Part shown: positions 34,718 to 44,600 of the stretch, piece by piece | How positions within the stretch are numbered: the first letter of the stretch is position 1 | Layout of the letters: every line of letters starts with the position of its first letter | IMG/VR virus record: IMGVR_UViG_3300030012_002750 | Span: 1 to 64,000 of that record | Source of the DNA: a virus | Length of the DNA stretch: 64,000 bases | Strand: one strand, 5' to 3' | The notes under the pieces: model-generated | What the model was told of the DNA's origin: nothing | The model's input: only the letters and a program-made list of their open reading frames with translations | Database searches by the model: none | Position numbers and translations under genes: made by a program

Positions 34718-35147
34718 ATCTGTTGAACTAATTAAAAAAATTCTTAGCGATGGATGGAATCGCGGCAACACAGACCAGCGAACACCTATCATTGAAGACA
34801 TTACTACGGCCGAGGCTGGGCGTGGTAAGCGGTTTTCTCTTGCTAACAAAGACGCTATATATCTTTATGAAACTGTCCACAATGAAGAACAGCCGGAAGT
34901 GTTCTATGATTTTGTCCACACGCGAATTAATATCACGGTTGATGCGCGAACAATGAGCGGGAGAAAGCATCTCATGAAGATGGAAGATGAGATTCGGCGC
35001 ATCGTGCATAGTCAAAGAAAGGGTGATGGCGCGAATTTTGACCGATTACTCTATAAGATGCGGACTGACCTCTCCGACCGGACAAAGAGGTTGCATAGAA
35101 TGACCTTCCAAGTGGAAATAGTTATCTTTAGTGAACTCATCGCGTGA
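34707..35147 (+). CDS. Tail-completion/terminator candidate (146 aa)
   Basis: TTG start at 34707. The pattern of an N-terminal helix, NKDAIYLYETV strand, VHTRINITVDAR strand, long helix (HLMKMEDEIRRIVHSQRK) and final strand (LHRMTFQVEIVIFSEL) matches the alpha/beta layout of tail-terminator (gpU-like) proteins. Gene order before the tail tube agrees. No sequence identity can be claimed. Confidence 0.6.
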   Translation: MALESVELIKKILSDGWNRGNTDQRTPIIEDITTAEAGRGKRFSLANKDAIYLYETVHNEEQPEVFYDFVHTRINITVDARTMSGRKHLMKMEDEIRRIVHSQRKGDGANFDRLLYKMRTDLSDRTKRLHRMTFQVEIVIFSELIA

Positions 35148-35166
35148 AGTAAGGCGGACTGATAAT

Positions 35167-37083
35167 ATGGCATCAACAGTGTATAAAGGCGACATATCCG
35201 AAGTGACTTTCGGTAAAGAATGTGGGTTGGCATTAAAGCATGGTGGTTTCGGCGCACTTCAATTTGAAACTGATGCGACTGGAACAGTTATTACATTCAG
35301 CGGCGCGAATCAAGGTTTCTTTGACGGCTCATCTAATTTGAAATACCCTGTTGGTATGCTTGTTGGTTCACAACTTCGCGTTAATGGTGCTGGTAATTTT
35401 ACTGATGACGACAACGCTACGAAAGGCCATGTCTATACCATTGTTGCAAACAGCGGTGACAAAATTACCGTATCACCTGCTATGAAAGAATTAAGCACAA
35501 CTTCAACTACTGGTGATGAATTACTCATTGATACCATAGGAACACCAACAATTGATGTAGGAATGACTTTCAATGCTCAAGCCGCTTCTTCCGATGAGTC
35601 GGTTCTTACTGACCAATTTATCGGTCTTGCGGCAACCGTCGCGCTACCGGAAACAAAAGTGGAAATTAGACGCTCTCACATTGTCGGTGTTGGTCGTGAT
35701 GTTGTTATTCAAGAACCACAGCGATTTTCTAACGAGGGTGGCTCTCTTGAAACAATGATGAACAGCGCGCGTTGGTTGTATTATTCACTTGGGCGCGAAG
35801 TAATTGATGTGCCTTCCACTACAATGACTGGCGACCCAACAGTAGGCGGCAAGGTGGACATCGCGGCTGGTGATACTTTTATTGCTTATACAGGTGCAAT
35901 TTCTAACCTCGCCGTAGGTGAGTATATCATCGTTGTTGATAGCACAGCAACAGACTTCCCAAAGGACACACCTGCCGCCGCATCAAAAGAATGGGGTGCT
36001 GACGGACTTGGTATAGATATGGAGAATACCGAGCGAAATGAAATCCGTCAAGTGTTATACATAGACCCTAATTTGAGAAGAATACATGTTGATGAGCCAT
36101 TTTACTTCAATCATGATAGCGGCACTTATACTTTCAAGAGGGTCAAATACATGCCCGGTTCTGCCGACGGTTCACCAAATTTTGACACAACTGCCGCCTC
36201 TTTCGGAACAATCACTAACCGCCAATCACGACTTTTATTCTCCGGTGCCACTCTCCCATCTTTTGCAATAGAATCCAGTATTCGCACACACAACACAGGC
36301 TCATTTAATGCAAGCGGTGAAGGTCTTGCGGAACCGGGTTCGGTGAATGATAGCAAGCAACTTACGCGCGTTTGGAAAGGTTGTAAGGTTAAAGACTTCT
36401 CTCTCGCGGCAGACGCAGATGCAGAAGTAAAACTATCAGTCAACTTCGATGCGCTTTATTGCTACACCGACACAGGCCGTCTTGAAGACACCAACAAAGG
36501 TGATAGATATACAGCACACAGAATGTTTGAGAATACTGCTAACAGCACAGTAAATAGAAAGAAAGCAGGTATCGCGCCTAATACAGAAAAACCATTTTTC
36601 TTTTACAACGGGCAGATTAGTTCATTTGGAATTAATATTGCACAAGTGACAAACTTTGCTCTAAGCGGCAACAACAACGCCGAAGCAATTTATACTATTC
36701 GCGGCAACAGTCAAACAGAATCACGCAATAACGCTGGTAGTTCTCTTGAGCAAATACCATTTGGTGGGTCAAGAAATGCTAACATTATGATTGAAAAAGC
36801 AATGGAGTATGAATTATCTATGACCGTCATTGCTTCCGACCCTCTCATTTGGCATGAATTTAGAACTAACAGAACTCATAATTTTACTGAACCTATTACA
36901 CTAACTTTGACAAAGGCTGGCGCAGGGGCTAACCGCGAAGAAGTTATCATAGTCATTGATGATTACATCATTGATTCAGCACCACTACCGATACCGGAAG
37001 ACAAGGGTGTTATTAAGTCCGAGTTGACTATAAAACCAAAGCATGTGAGGGTAATATCTCATGATGCTTTCCTACACATGTGA
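35167..37083 (+). CDS. Major tail tube protein candidate (638 aa)
   Basis: The frame is open from GTG 35131, but ATG 35167, after AAGGCGG, avoids a long overlap. It is beta-rich, Thr/Gly/Asp/Ala-rich, with no membrane segments. Strand-rich sections such as KVEIRRSHIVGVGRDVVIQEP and a repeated domain texture suggest a tube domain plus added beta domains. It lies after the terminator and before the chaperones and tape measure, where the tube gene normally lies. It is longer than most tube proteins. Confidence 0.6.
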   Translation: MASTVYKGDISEVTFGKECGLALKHGGFGALQFETDATGTVITFSGANQGFFDGSSNLKYPVGMLVGSQLRVNGAGNFTDDDNATKGHVYTIVANSGDKITVSPAMKELSTTSTTGDELLIDTIGTPTIDVGMTFNAQAASSDESVLTDQFIGLAATVALPETKVEIRRSHIVGVGRDVVIQEPQRFSNEGGSLETMMNSARWLYYSLGREVIDVPSTTMTGDPTVGGKVDIAAGDTFIAYTGAISNLAVGEYIIVVDSTATDFPKDTPAAASKEWGADGLGIDMENTERNEIRQVLYIDPNLRRIHVDEPFYFNHDSGTYTFKRVKYMPGSADGSPNFDTTAASFGTITNRQSRLLFSGATLPSFAIESSIRTHNTGSFNASGEGLAEPGSVNDSKQLTRVWKGCKVKDFSLAADADAEVKLSVNFDALYCYTDTGRLEDTNKGDRYTAHRMFENTANSTVNRKKAGIAPNTEKPFFFYNGQISSFGINIAQVTNFALSGNNNAEAIYTIRGNSQTESRNNAGSSLEQIPFGGSRNANIMIEKAMEYELSMTVIASDPLIWHEFRTNRTHNFTEPITLTLTKAGAGANREEVIIVIDDYIIDSAPLPIPEDKGVIKSELTIKPKHVRVISHDAFLHM

Positions 37084-37093
37084 GGTGAACGAA

Positions 37094-37261
37094 ATGGATG
37101 CAATAAATCACGCGTGGACAATGTTAAAAGATTACCGCGGTGAAGAATATCAAAGTTTTTGTCAACGATGTCATGCACCAATAGACAGTAAATCATTACC
37201 TATGCTCGCAAAAATAAGAGGGCTTTGTCTTGATTGTTATGGTGAAGAGCGAGGATATTGA
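37094..37261 (+). CDS. 55-aa zinc-ribbon protein with N-terminal AWxxLK motif
   Basis: ATG 37094 follows GAGGTGAACGAA. It begins MDAINHAWTMLKDY, then CQRC and CLDC pairs form a zinc ribbon. The N-terminal AWTMLK element recurs in the next two genes and in the truncated protein at 62595. Function unknown. Confidence 0.6.
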   Translation: MDAINHAWTMLKDYRGEEYQSFCQRCHAPIDSKSLPMLAKIRGLCLDCYGEERGY

Positions 37262-37271
37262 GGTGAATGAA

Positions 37272-37625
37272 ATGAATCCTATGGATAACGCATGGCTTTT
37301 ATTAAAACAGAAATCGTATAGGCCAAAAGCGCATTTGCGACAGGCCGGGGCAGATTTAAGCGATAGACATAAGAAAGAAAGGGACCGATTATATATGCAA
37401 CAATTTGCTGATGGTTTTGGACCTCAAGCACCTACGGAAGAAGAACAAGCCCAACAGAAGAATAATTTACGCGAAAGGCAAAAAATAGAACAAAGTGTTT
37501 TATCATCTCAAAGATACCCATACGGCTCTATGAGATATAGAGATGGGCCTTCGCCATTAGAACAAAGACGCTTACAAAGAGGGGAAGACGATTTAAAGCA
37601 AATGCAAATGCAACGCTATGAATGA
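37272..37625 (+). CDS. 117-aa hydrophilic protein with N-terminal AWxLLK motif
   Basis: ATG 37272 follows GAGGTGAATGAA. It begins MNPMDNAWLLLKQKSY and continues as a strongly charged, Gln/Arg-rich, probably helical or disordered protein. The N-terminus matches that of the neighbouring 55-aa gene, implying a shared docking peptide. No family recognised. Confidence 0.6.
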   Translation: MNPMDNAWLLLKQKSYRPKAHLRQAGADLSDRHKKERDRLYMQQFADGFGPQAPTEEEQAQQKNNLRERQKIEQSVLSSQRYPYGSMRYRDGPSPLEQRRLQRGEDDLKQMQMQRYE

Positions 37626-37643
37626 AGCAAGGACTGTGATAAA

Positions 37644-37787
37644 ATGAACAATGTATTTAGAGAAAGTTGGGGAACGCTATTGAAAGAAAGTATGTGCAAA
37701 GGTAAAGATTGCAAAGGTTGTCGCGGTTGTAAGACCTGTCCTAAGTGCGAACCGAAAGGCTCAACTTGTGAAAAGGCCGGGTGTTAA
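37644..37787 (+). CDS. 47-aa Cys-rich peptide with SWGTLLK motif
   Basis: ATG 37644 to TAA 37787. It starts MNNVFRESWGTLLKES, then eight Cys in 30 residues (CKGKDCKGCRGCKTCPKC and two more). It is the third gene in a row with a Trp-x-x-Leu-(Leu)-Lys N-terminus. Probably metal-binding. Confidence 0.6.
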   Translation: MNNVFRESWGTLLKESMCKGKDCKGCRGCKTCPKCEPKGSTCEKAGC

Positions 37788-37790
37788 TTA

Positions 37791-38219
37791 ATGAAGCGCG
37801 ATATGCACATTGGTGGTGAGCGACCACTTCACATTCGTGCTGTTGAGAAAGATACTTTCCTTGTTGAAGATGTATTTAACCCCGAAGCCGCGAAGACCGA
37901 CGGCAACCCATTCCCCGAAGAACTGCAAGAAGAAGCAGTTGAAACGACCCCGCTTGAAGAAGAGGGTCCAACCGATTACGAGTCCATGACAGTTGAAGAA
38001 TTAAAAGCACTTTTACGAGCGCGCAGTCTTGATGTCAAGGGTAAAAAGGCGGAACTCATTACCCGCCTTACCGAAGCCGATACCCCCTCCGATGAGGCAG
38101 TTGAAGTGGAGGCTGTCGCTCCCTCCGTTGAGGCCGCGACCAGTAGTGAGGGAGTAAGTGATAACAATGCCGAAGATAGCAGACCCGATGAGCCTCTTGG
38201 TGAACAGCCAAGCGGTTGA
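37791..38219 (+). CDS. SAP-domain protein (142 aa)
   Basis: ATG 37791. Residues about 61-96 (YESMTVEELKALLRARS, then GKKAELITRL) are a clear SAP motif, a helix-turn-helix-like DNA-binding module. The flanks are acidic and disordered (Glu/Val/Ala/Ser). The 3' end overlaps the tail chaperone gene by about 50 bases. SAP proteins in tail or neck regions may bind the DNA end; that is inference. Confidence 0.75.
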   Translation: MKRDMHIGGERPLHIRAVEKDTFLVEDVFNPEAAKTDGNPFPEELQEEAVETTPLEEEGPTDYESMTVEELKALLRARSLDVKGKKAELITRLTEADTPSDEAVEVEAVAPSVEAATSSEGVSDNNAEDSRPDEPLGEQPSG

Positions 38220-38529
38220 GCATGAAGTAAGAGCAGATGAAGAAGACCCCAATGTGGTCGTAAAAGTATGGGTGAAGGAATTGTCCTTCATGCAGTTGCA
38301 AGATGCAATCAAAACTTTTGTGGCTATTAATGCGGCAGGTTCAGTTGATATTGACCTCGCGCAGTATTGGAAATACATGTTTGCCGAAGCAATTGAAAAG
38401 ACCGAACCTCGGCTATCTATCCCGCAGATGTTGTCGCTAAGACCTTACATCGCTAATCAAATAACTGCGTTGCTACCGCAACCACAGGACTTGATGAGCG
38501 GCCCTTTAGCGGGTGGGGCGACAGAATAG
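38167..38529 (+). CDS. Tail assembly chaperone, short (gpG-like) product
   Basis: 120 aa from ATG 38167 (GTG 38158 is the alternative), the zero-frame product. Size, position just before the tape measure gene, and the downstream overlapping frame with a slippery heptamer match tail assembly chaperones (lambda G/GT arrangement). The fold is alpha/beta with helices LQDAIKTFVAINAAG and IPQMLSLRPYIANQITALL. It should bind the tape measure during tail assembly. Confidence 0.75.
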   Translation: MPKIADPMSLLVNSQAVEHEVRADEEDPNVVVKVWVKELSFMQLQDAIKTFVAINAAGSVDIDLAQYWKYMFAEAIEKTEPRLSIPQMLSLRPYIANQITALLPQPQDLMSGPLAGGATE

Positions 38530-38795
38530 AGGAAGCATACAGTTTTCTCAAAAAACCGTCGCCCGACCTTGAACACGGTTTCAACGCGGCGGCTTATTTT
38601 GTCGCTAAACATTACGGAATCAGTATTCAAGAGGTATGGGATATGAGCATAGAAGCATTTGAGCAGTCTTTCATTTGGGCTAACGCCGCTGAAAGAATGA
38701 AAGCAGAACAAATGGAAGAGGCGACGAAAGGAACAAAGAGTAAGAGTCGCGTAGGCTCAACACACGGACCAATGCCGTTTAGCGAAGGGTGGTGA
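38167..38795 (+). CDS. Tail assembly chaperone, -1 frameshift (gpGT-like) fusion
   Basis: The -1 frame is open from 38457 to the TGA at 38793-38795 and has no good start of its own. A -1 slip at 38502-38508 joins it to the chaperone, giving about 209 aa. The extension reads SGWGDRIEEAYSFLKKPSPD, then a helical AAAYFVAKHYGISIQEVWDM and a charged helix. This resembles T-type extensions of tail chaperones. It ends two bases before the tape-measure start codon. Confidence 0.75.
38502..38508 (+). other. -1 ribosomal frameshift slippery site CCCTTTA
   Basis: The heptamer is read C CCT TTA in the zero frame and CCC TTT in the -1 frame, the canonical XXXYYYZ layout. It lies within the 38457-38529 overlap, 18 bases before the zero-frame stop codon (TAG 38527-38529). 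GC-rich sequence follows immediately. Confidence 0.75.
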
Positions 38796-38797
38796 AC

Positions 38798-40510
38798 ATG
38801 GCTGAAAGTGTTAAAGATGTATCCGACCAATTAGACCAGTTGCAAAAGCAACTTGAGCAGGTTGGAGTCTTTAGCCAAAACACTACGAAGACCATGGGGT
38901 TGTTTGAAAGACAACAACTTAAAATTACCACAGCGTTGAAAAAAAGCCCTATCTATGGGTTGGCTCAAACACTTAAAGGATACGCGCAATCTGTATCAAA
39001 AGTCACAGCGATAACAGGAAAGAATAGCACTATGACAGCAGAACAAAAAGAAAAGTTGCGCGAAAAAATGACAGTAATGGAAAAACTTACTGCCGCGACT
39101 ATTGGATTTGGTGTTGCTCAAAAAATAAGCAACAAGTTGTTAGCAGTTTCTAATAATGGATTTACACGGTTGTTAGTATCAGCATTCTCTTTAGTTAGTA
39201 TTTTCATGATAGTCGGCTTTGCTTTGGCCGCTTTGTCAATAGCGTTTGATGGTGCTAATAGCCCCATTCTCAAAATGACCGAGGACTTAGGACCACTTCA
39301 TGATGCGGCGCAAGGGTTGGTGCTTGTCTTAACGGGAGAAGGAGATGAAGGTGGTTTATCTTCCGCGCTTGATGTTCTTGCTATAAGTCTATTCGCCGCT
39401 GGTGCCGCGGCACTTGTCTTTGGTGGGCCTGTTGGTATAATTGTCGGTGCGCTTACTTTAGCGGTCGGAGCCGCGAGAATATTTTACAATGAGTTTGAAA
39501 ATCTCTACGGTTCTATTCTTGTTGGTGTTGGTGTATTTACAACTTTGATTGGTTCAGTTTTGATGTTAAAAACTGTTTTCGCCGCGTTAAAAGCGGGGAC
39601 TGTTATCGCAGTTAAAGGAACAATAGGTGCAGTAGTAGCAGGTATTGGTATGGTCATTGCTGGTATTGGAGGGCTTGTTGCCTTCGCGATGGGTGCTGGT
39701 GAAGGTATTAAGGGTGTTCTTCTCGGTATTGTTAGCGCGGTTCTTGTATTTGTTGGTTTATTATTAGCGGGTGTCGCTTTAATCCCTGCGGCTATCATTG
39801 CTGGTATCGCTCTTTTAATTGCAACTATTATTCGCTATTGGGACGAGATAAAAGCATTCTTAGGTAGTGCTTTAGATTGGTTGATTGGAGCAGGTGCTTT
39901 CATTATCAACGGTGTAATTAGCGGTGGAGCATGGTTAATCAATTCCATAGTGAATATCATAACAGGGGCTATCGGGCTTGTTGTTGGCGCGGTCGTTGCC
40001 GCGTTTGTTGGAGTTATTAATGTCGGTAAGGGTTTCTTTACATTAATTAAAAATGGTTTTATTGCTGGAATTAAATTCATAGTTGGCTTACCCGGAATGA
40101 TTCTAAAAGGTATTGTTGCAGGGTTAAAATCAATCATTAATGCTATAATTGATATTTACAATGGTTTCGCGGATAAAATGACTTTCACAGTTCCGAAGTT
40201 AATTCCTAAGATTGGTGGAACAAAGATTGGATTACCTAAGATACCAAGACTCGCTAAAGGTGGTGTGGTTGATTCAGCAACGCTCGCAATGATTGGTGAA
40301 GATGGACCGGAGGCTGTTGTTCCTCTTAATCGTAAAAACAACCCAAGAGGTATAGGTTTAGGTGGAGGTGAAATAACCGTCAACATCAATGTTGGGGGTG
40401 TGACAGACAGAACCGATAAGCGCGCATTAGCAAAAGAAATAGGCGACTTGATACGCGCTGAAATGACTCGCGGTGGTCGGTCGCATGGCAATAGGAGGTC
40501 AAGTGTATGA
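38798..40510 (+). CDS. Tail tape measure protein
   Basis: 570 aa from ATG 38798. Residues 1-100 are helical and coiled-coil-like. About 110-450 hold many hydrophobic, Gly/Ala/Val/Ile-rich segments typical of tape measures. The C-terminus carries AKGGVVDSATLAMIGEDGPEAVVPL (read as two adjoining parts, about 487-511), the hallmark end motif of this family. The tape measure sets tail length and is ejected with the DNA. By the usual approximate 1.5 angstrom per residue, this implies a tail tube near 85 nm. Confidence 0.9.
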   Translation: MAESVKDVSDQLDQLQKQLEQVGVFSQNTTKTMGLFERQQLKITTALKKSPIYGLAQTLKGYAQSVSKVTAITGKNSTMTAEQKEKLREKMTVMEKLTAATIGFGVAQKISNKLLAVSNNGFTRLLVSAFSLVSIFMIVGFALAALSIAFDGANSPILKMTEDLGPLHDAAQGLVLVLTGEGDEGGLSSALDVLAISLFAAGAAALVFGGPVGIIVGALTLAVGAARIFYNEFENLYGSILVGVGVFTTLIGSVLMLKTVFAALKAGTVIAVKGTIGAVVAGIGMVIAGIGGLVAFAMGAGEGIKGVLLGIVSAVLVFVGLLLAGVALIPAAIIAGIALLIATIIRYWDEIKAFLGSALDWLIGAGAFIINGVISGGAWLINSIVNIITGAIGLVVGAVVAAFVGVINVGKGFFTLIKNGFIAGIKFIVGLPGMILKGIVAGLKSIINAIIDIYNGFADKMTFTVPKLIPKIGGTKIGLPKIPRLAKGGVVDSATLAMIGEDGPEAVVPLNRKNNPRGIGLGGGEITVNINVGGVTDRTDKRALAKEIGDLIRAEMTRGGRSHGNRRSSV

Positions 40511-41676
40511 CCAAAGTTCGATTGATTCGTAATGATGGTGAGGTGTTAGTAGTTGATGCTACGGACTATTCTCTTAACATAACAAGAGCCGTTCCTGTTA
40601 TGCCTGTTCCTGTTCTCGGTGAAAGATACGCGATTGATTTAAACATGGTTACAGCAGATTTCAAACTCAATGTCATACTTGCTGATGACGATTGCGCGGC
40701 TGTTGAAAACTTACCAACTGCGGCATCAGCAAATATAGATTTTAGCGCGTTAGCCAATAGTGATGGTGGAGTTCAGCAAGCATATATGTCAAGCGGGACT
40801 GTATCGGTTAATGATTTGCACAATAACTTTTTTGAAATTCATTCAAGTTATACAGGAGAAAGCACCATTCGCCCTCCCGTCCGTATCAAATTCAACAAAA
40901 ACTCCGCTGGACACAGTGCATCAAATACACCATCAACTGTCCTTGTTGGTATTCAAGGTATCACAACAGACAATGCTTTAGCGGCGGCTGTAAAAACTGC
41001 ATGTGAAGCGGCTAATTTTACGCAACAACTGACGACTGCTGGTGGAACATCATTCAGTAGCGCATTTACTATCAAAGTAAGCAATGGTGTTTTGACAAAT
41101 AATGCGAGATTAACATTTACACAAACAGAAGCAGGGTTCGCTGGCAATAACGCAACACCAGTTTTCAATAGAGGATTTACTTCTGTCAAACCTTTGTTTG
41201 ATGAATTTGCTGGTGGTTCTAACAAATCTTGTCGTAGCGCGGGAGATAAGTTGCAAGACCTCATCGCGTATGTAGGAAACGCGAGTCTTCTTGGTGCCTC
41301 CGGTTCTGCTCTTGGTGGTCGCGCTGACCCCGATGATTCTAATTCTTTAATTGAGGCTGATGTGAGTTTGTCGGATAAGCAAACCGCGGATTACATAGTT
41401 GGTATTCAAGTGCCTTACAACTCTATGATTACAAGCACATCGGCTAATGACGATTACATAGAGCGCAATCTTATCATGATTACAGGAAGAAGCGACGCGA
41501 ATCAACAAGACGCGTTAGCCAACACTCTTGATGTTGGAGTTGTATTTGACCCAACTAACAAATATACAGGTATTGCCGGAACAGTAGTCGCAATGTCTAT
41601 GAGTTATATTGCCGGAGAAAATGTGTATGAAGGCTCTTTGACTTTCATGCCAGCAGATTTCATAGTGGGGAGTTAA
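40507..41676 (+). CDS. Tail protein after tape measure, distal-tail candidate (389 aa)
   Basis: ATGA overlap with the tape measure. It begins with beta-strand-rich sequence (KVRLIRNDGEVLVVDATDYSL) and is Thr/Ser/Asn/Ala-rich throughout, so probably beta-sandwich domains. Genes immediately after the tape measure normally encode the distal tail protein that connects tube to baseplate, hence the suggestion. No diagnostic motif seen. Confidence 0.55.
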   Translation: MTKVRLIRNDGEVLVVDATDYSLNITRAVPVMPVPVLGERYAIDLNMVTADFKLNVILADDDCAAVENLPTAASANIDFSALANSDGGVQQAYMSSGTVSVNDLHNNFFEIHSSYTGESTIRPPVRIKFNKNSAGHSASNTPSTVLVGIQGITTDNALAAAVKTACEAANFTQQLTTAGGTSFSSAFTIKVSNGVLTNNARLTFTQTEAGFAGNNATPVFNRGFTSVKPLFDEFAGGSNKSCRSAGDKLQDLIAYVGNASLLGASGSALGGRADPDDSNSLIEADVSLSDKQTADYIVGIQVPYNSMITSTSANDDYIERNLIMITGRSDANQQDALANTLDVGVVFDPTNKYTGIAGTVVAMSMSYIAGENVYEGSLTFMPADFIVGS

Positions 41677-41677
41677 G

Positions 41678-44600
41678 ATGACGGTTATTACTCATTCAAC
41701 TCATGCTATGTTTTTCAATGGCATCAGCGATAGTGTAGTTTGTCCTCAAGGAATTTTTACCAAAACTGGTCATAAGCGCGAGATATATGGCGGGGTTGCT
41801 CGCTCTTCTGCGCCTATATTACAAGACGACGACGGCCACCGTTTTGCTAACGCAAATAACCAAACGCTGGGTAAATTCACAGTTGAGGCTTGGGTATCTC
41901 CCGATTGCGGTGGTATAATCGCAAGTAAAGATGAACTGTTTGAATTGCGTATGGGGACAATTGATGCTCCGGGTGTTGCATCTTTTAAAGTTCAATTTAG
42001 CAACGGTGTTACAGCAATTGCTTCAAGCGCGAATAATTATCCGACAGCGGCGGCAAGTTTTGTTAGGAATGATGTTGGATACAATAAAGGACAGCGCGAA
42101 TTATATCACATATCGGGAGAGTTCAACGGTGAACAGGTTAAACTATATGTCAATGGAGAATTGATGGCTTCACATAAAATGAACAAAAAATACACATGTA
42201 ATCTCAACGACCAAGATTTTTACATTGGTGGTAAAGGTGGAGAGTATCGCGGATACATAGAGTCTGTTCAATGGAAAAATGATGTATCAACAATGGAAAG
42301 TCGGACTAAGCCTTTGATGTTGTCGAACAGCACTATTGGTCTTTGGCGATTTGAAGAACCAGTTGAGGTTGATGATGATGTTTTTTACATCACATCAAAT
42401 GTTAACGCTGGTGATACTACAATTACGATAGGAGCCGCCGCGTGTCAATCATTATACGAAACAGTAAGTGGTAAATCCGGCACACTGTTTACTACTTATA
42501 CTCTTGAAAGTCTTGGTAATTATCAAGTTGCTAACGCCGCTCATAGCGGTGGTGCGCAAGTTATTGAAGTTCCGCACACGATGTTTAATTTAATTATCAA
42601 CCCAACAGGAACCGATGTATTATCTCAACAACCTAACGGTTCACCACCGGAGCGTGTGCGTCTTAAATCAATCAATCCTCTCGGAACAATCACCGTTGAA
42701 AGCATACATCTTGATTTCAGTGTATCAACAGACACAGGTGCGCGTGGTGTTTTACATTCGCGCACAGCATTCAACAGCGGTAATAACCTCGCTAATGACT
42801 CCGCGATGGTTTTGGTGCGCTCGGATTTATTGATTGATGGTGAAACAGGCAAGCCGTATCAAAGAATTGGGACAGCAAGCCAAGCCATTGATAGAACAGG
42901 TGCAATGGTTATTGATGAAAGCCCAAATGAATTTCATGGTTTTTTATATTCAAGAAGTCTTGCCGTTGGTAATAATTTTTCACCCGCTTCTTGGACTATC
43001 GCGGAGCGTTTCAAATCCGGTCATACTGGCCGTCATAAATACACACATAGAGAAGGACACCCTTACCTTCATTTGCTACCACCTATACACGAACAGGAGT
43101 TAACAAGAACTATTGACGGTATATCCGATGACGCGCTGATTACATTTGCGGGTAGTTATATTGGTTTAAAATCAGCAATACCAATCAATAGCAAAGCCTT
43201 TGTTTCGCACACAGCATTTAACGGGAAAATAATGAAAGTTAAAACATCGGCTACAACTAACGGTGTTGTTCGTAATGGTCTTGCTTCTATTGATGCTCAC
43301 CGCGATGGTATAATCGCAATATCAGTTGATGATATTGAGCCATTTTTATTAAAGGGTGGAGGTATAGGTGTTAATTCACAATCGGATAGTCAATACATAA
43401 ACCATCTTACACCGGAAAAAGATTCGCGTGTTGCTATCCTTGAAGTGGCGGGTTTGACCGCTAAATATGTTGAGATTCATTATAACGCTATTGACCTCAC
43501 AGGAGGTAAAATGGGGTTAGCAAATCCAGCAATTCTTGTCGAGAAAACAGTCCCCGATGGTGGTTGTTTATTAGATGGTAAAAGAGTTGCCGCGCATATC
43601 GCTGATGCTGTTGGTGCTGGCGCGACAATACATTCTCCGGGCGGTATCATTACTGCTTCACCGCAAGATGTGGGCGATGCTCAAGTTGCTATGAAACCTC
43701 ACCATCTCGTAGGAGATAACGCAGGTGGGTTTGATTATGAAAAGGGATTGAATGAATCATTTTTACCATCTGCATATACACCTCGTAGCACAGGTGACGA
43801 ACCTAATAAGCCACCACAAGGGGTAGCAACAACAACTCACCCATCAGTATATCACAGAATACATATTCAACCAATGCAAAGAAGTGCAAGCGACCCACCA
43901 ATAAATGAAGCACCAACTCACTATCAAGAGAGTGTTCAGTTTGCTTCACAGAAAGGTGGGGCGTTTGAGATGTTTGATGTGATTGATAACAATAAGCAAG
44001 GTGATTCATATATTTTTATTGTTCAGCCGAGTAAGCGCGAAAGAACAATGCAATTGTCGCGAACAACACCTGCTACAATTGATTCTAACGATTGCACTTT
44101 CTTTACAATTGAGTATATTCAATCAACCGTAAGAGTAGTTTCAATGCAGGTAAATGATACAGGCGCGGGTCGTTATTTAGTTATGGAGGGGCAAGGTATG
44201 ATGAGTGATGTGTCCGACCAAACAGTATCTTATGGTGGTGATGGCAGTCGTGATTCTCATATCGTCAAAGAAATACAACCGGGCGCACCTGTTGTATCTG
44301 TTACTCTTGGTGGTGCGGGTCAAGGTGCTATCAATACAAAACCATCATGGGACCCTGCATCTATATCGCGCGTTGGTTGGAATACTCGACAGACTTGTGC
44401 AGTTAGAGTTGCCAGTTTTGATACTACGGCAAACACAATAACAGTAATTACACTAAACAATAAAGCGCGACACATTGGTTCGATGCAATCAACTTCTTGG
44501 GGAACATATTGTTTTCCAGCGACAGGTCGCATATATTTACCGAATGGTGCAAATGCTGAATATACATCTAAAACTGGTTCAGCATTTACATTCCCTGCAT

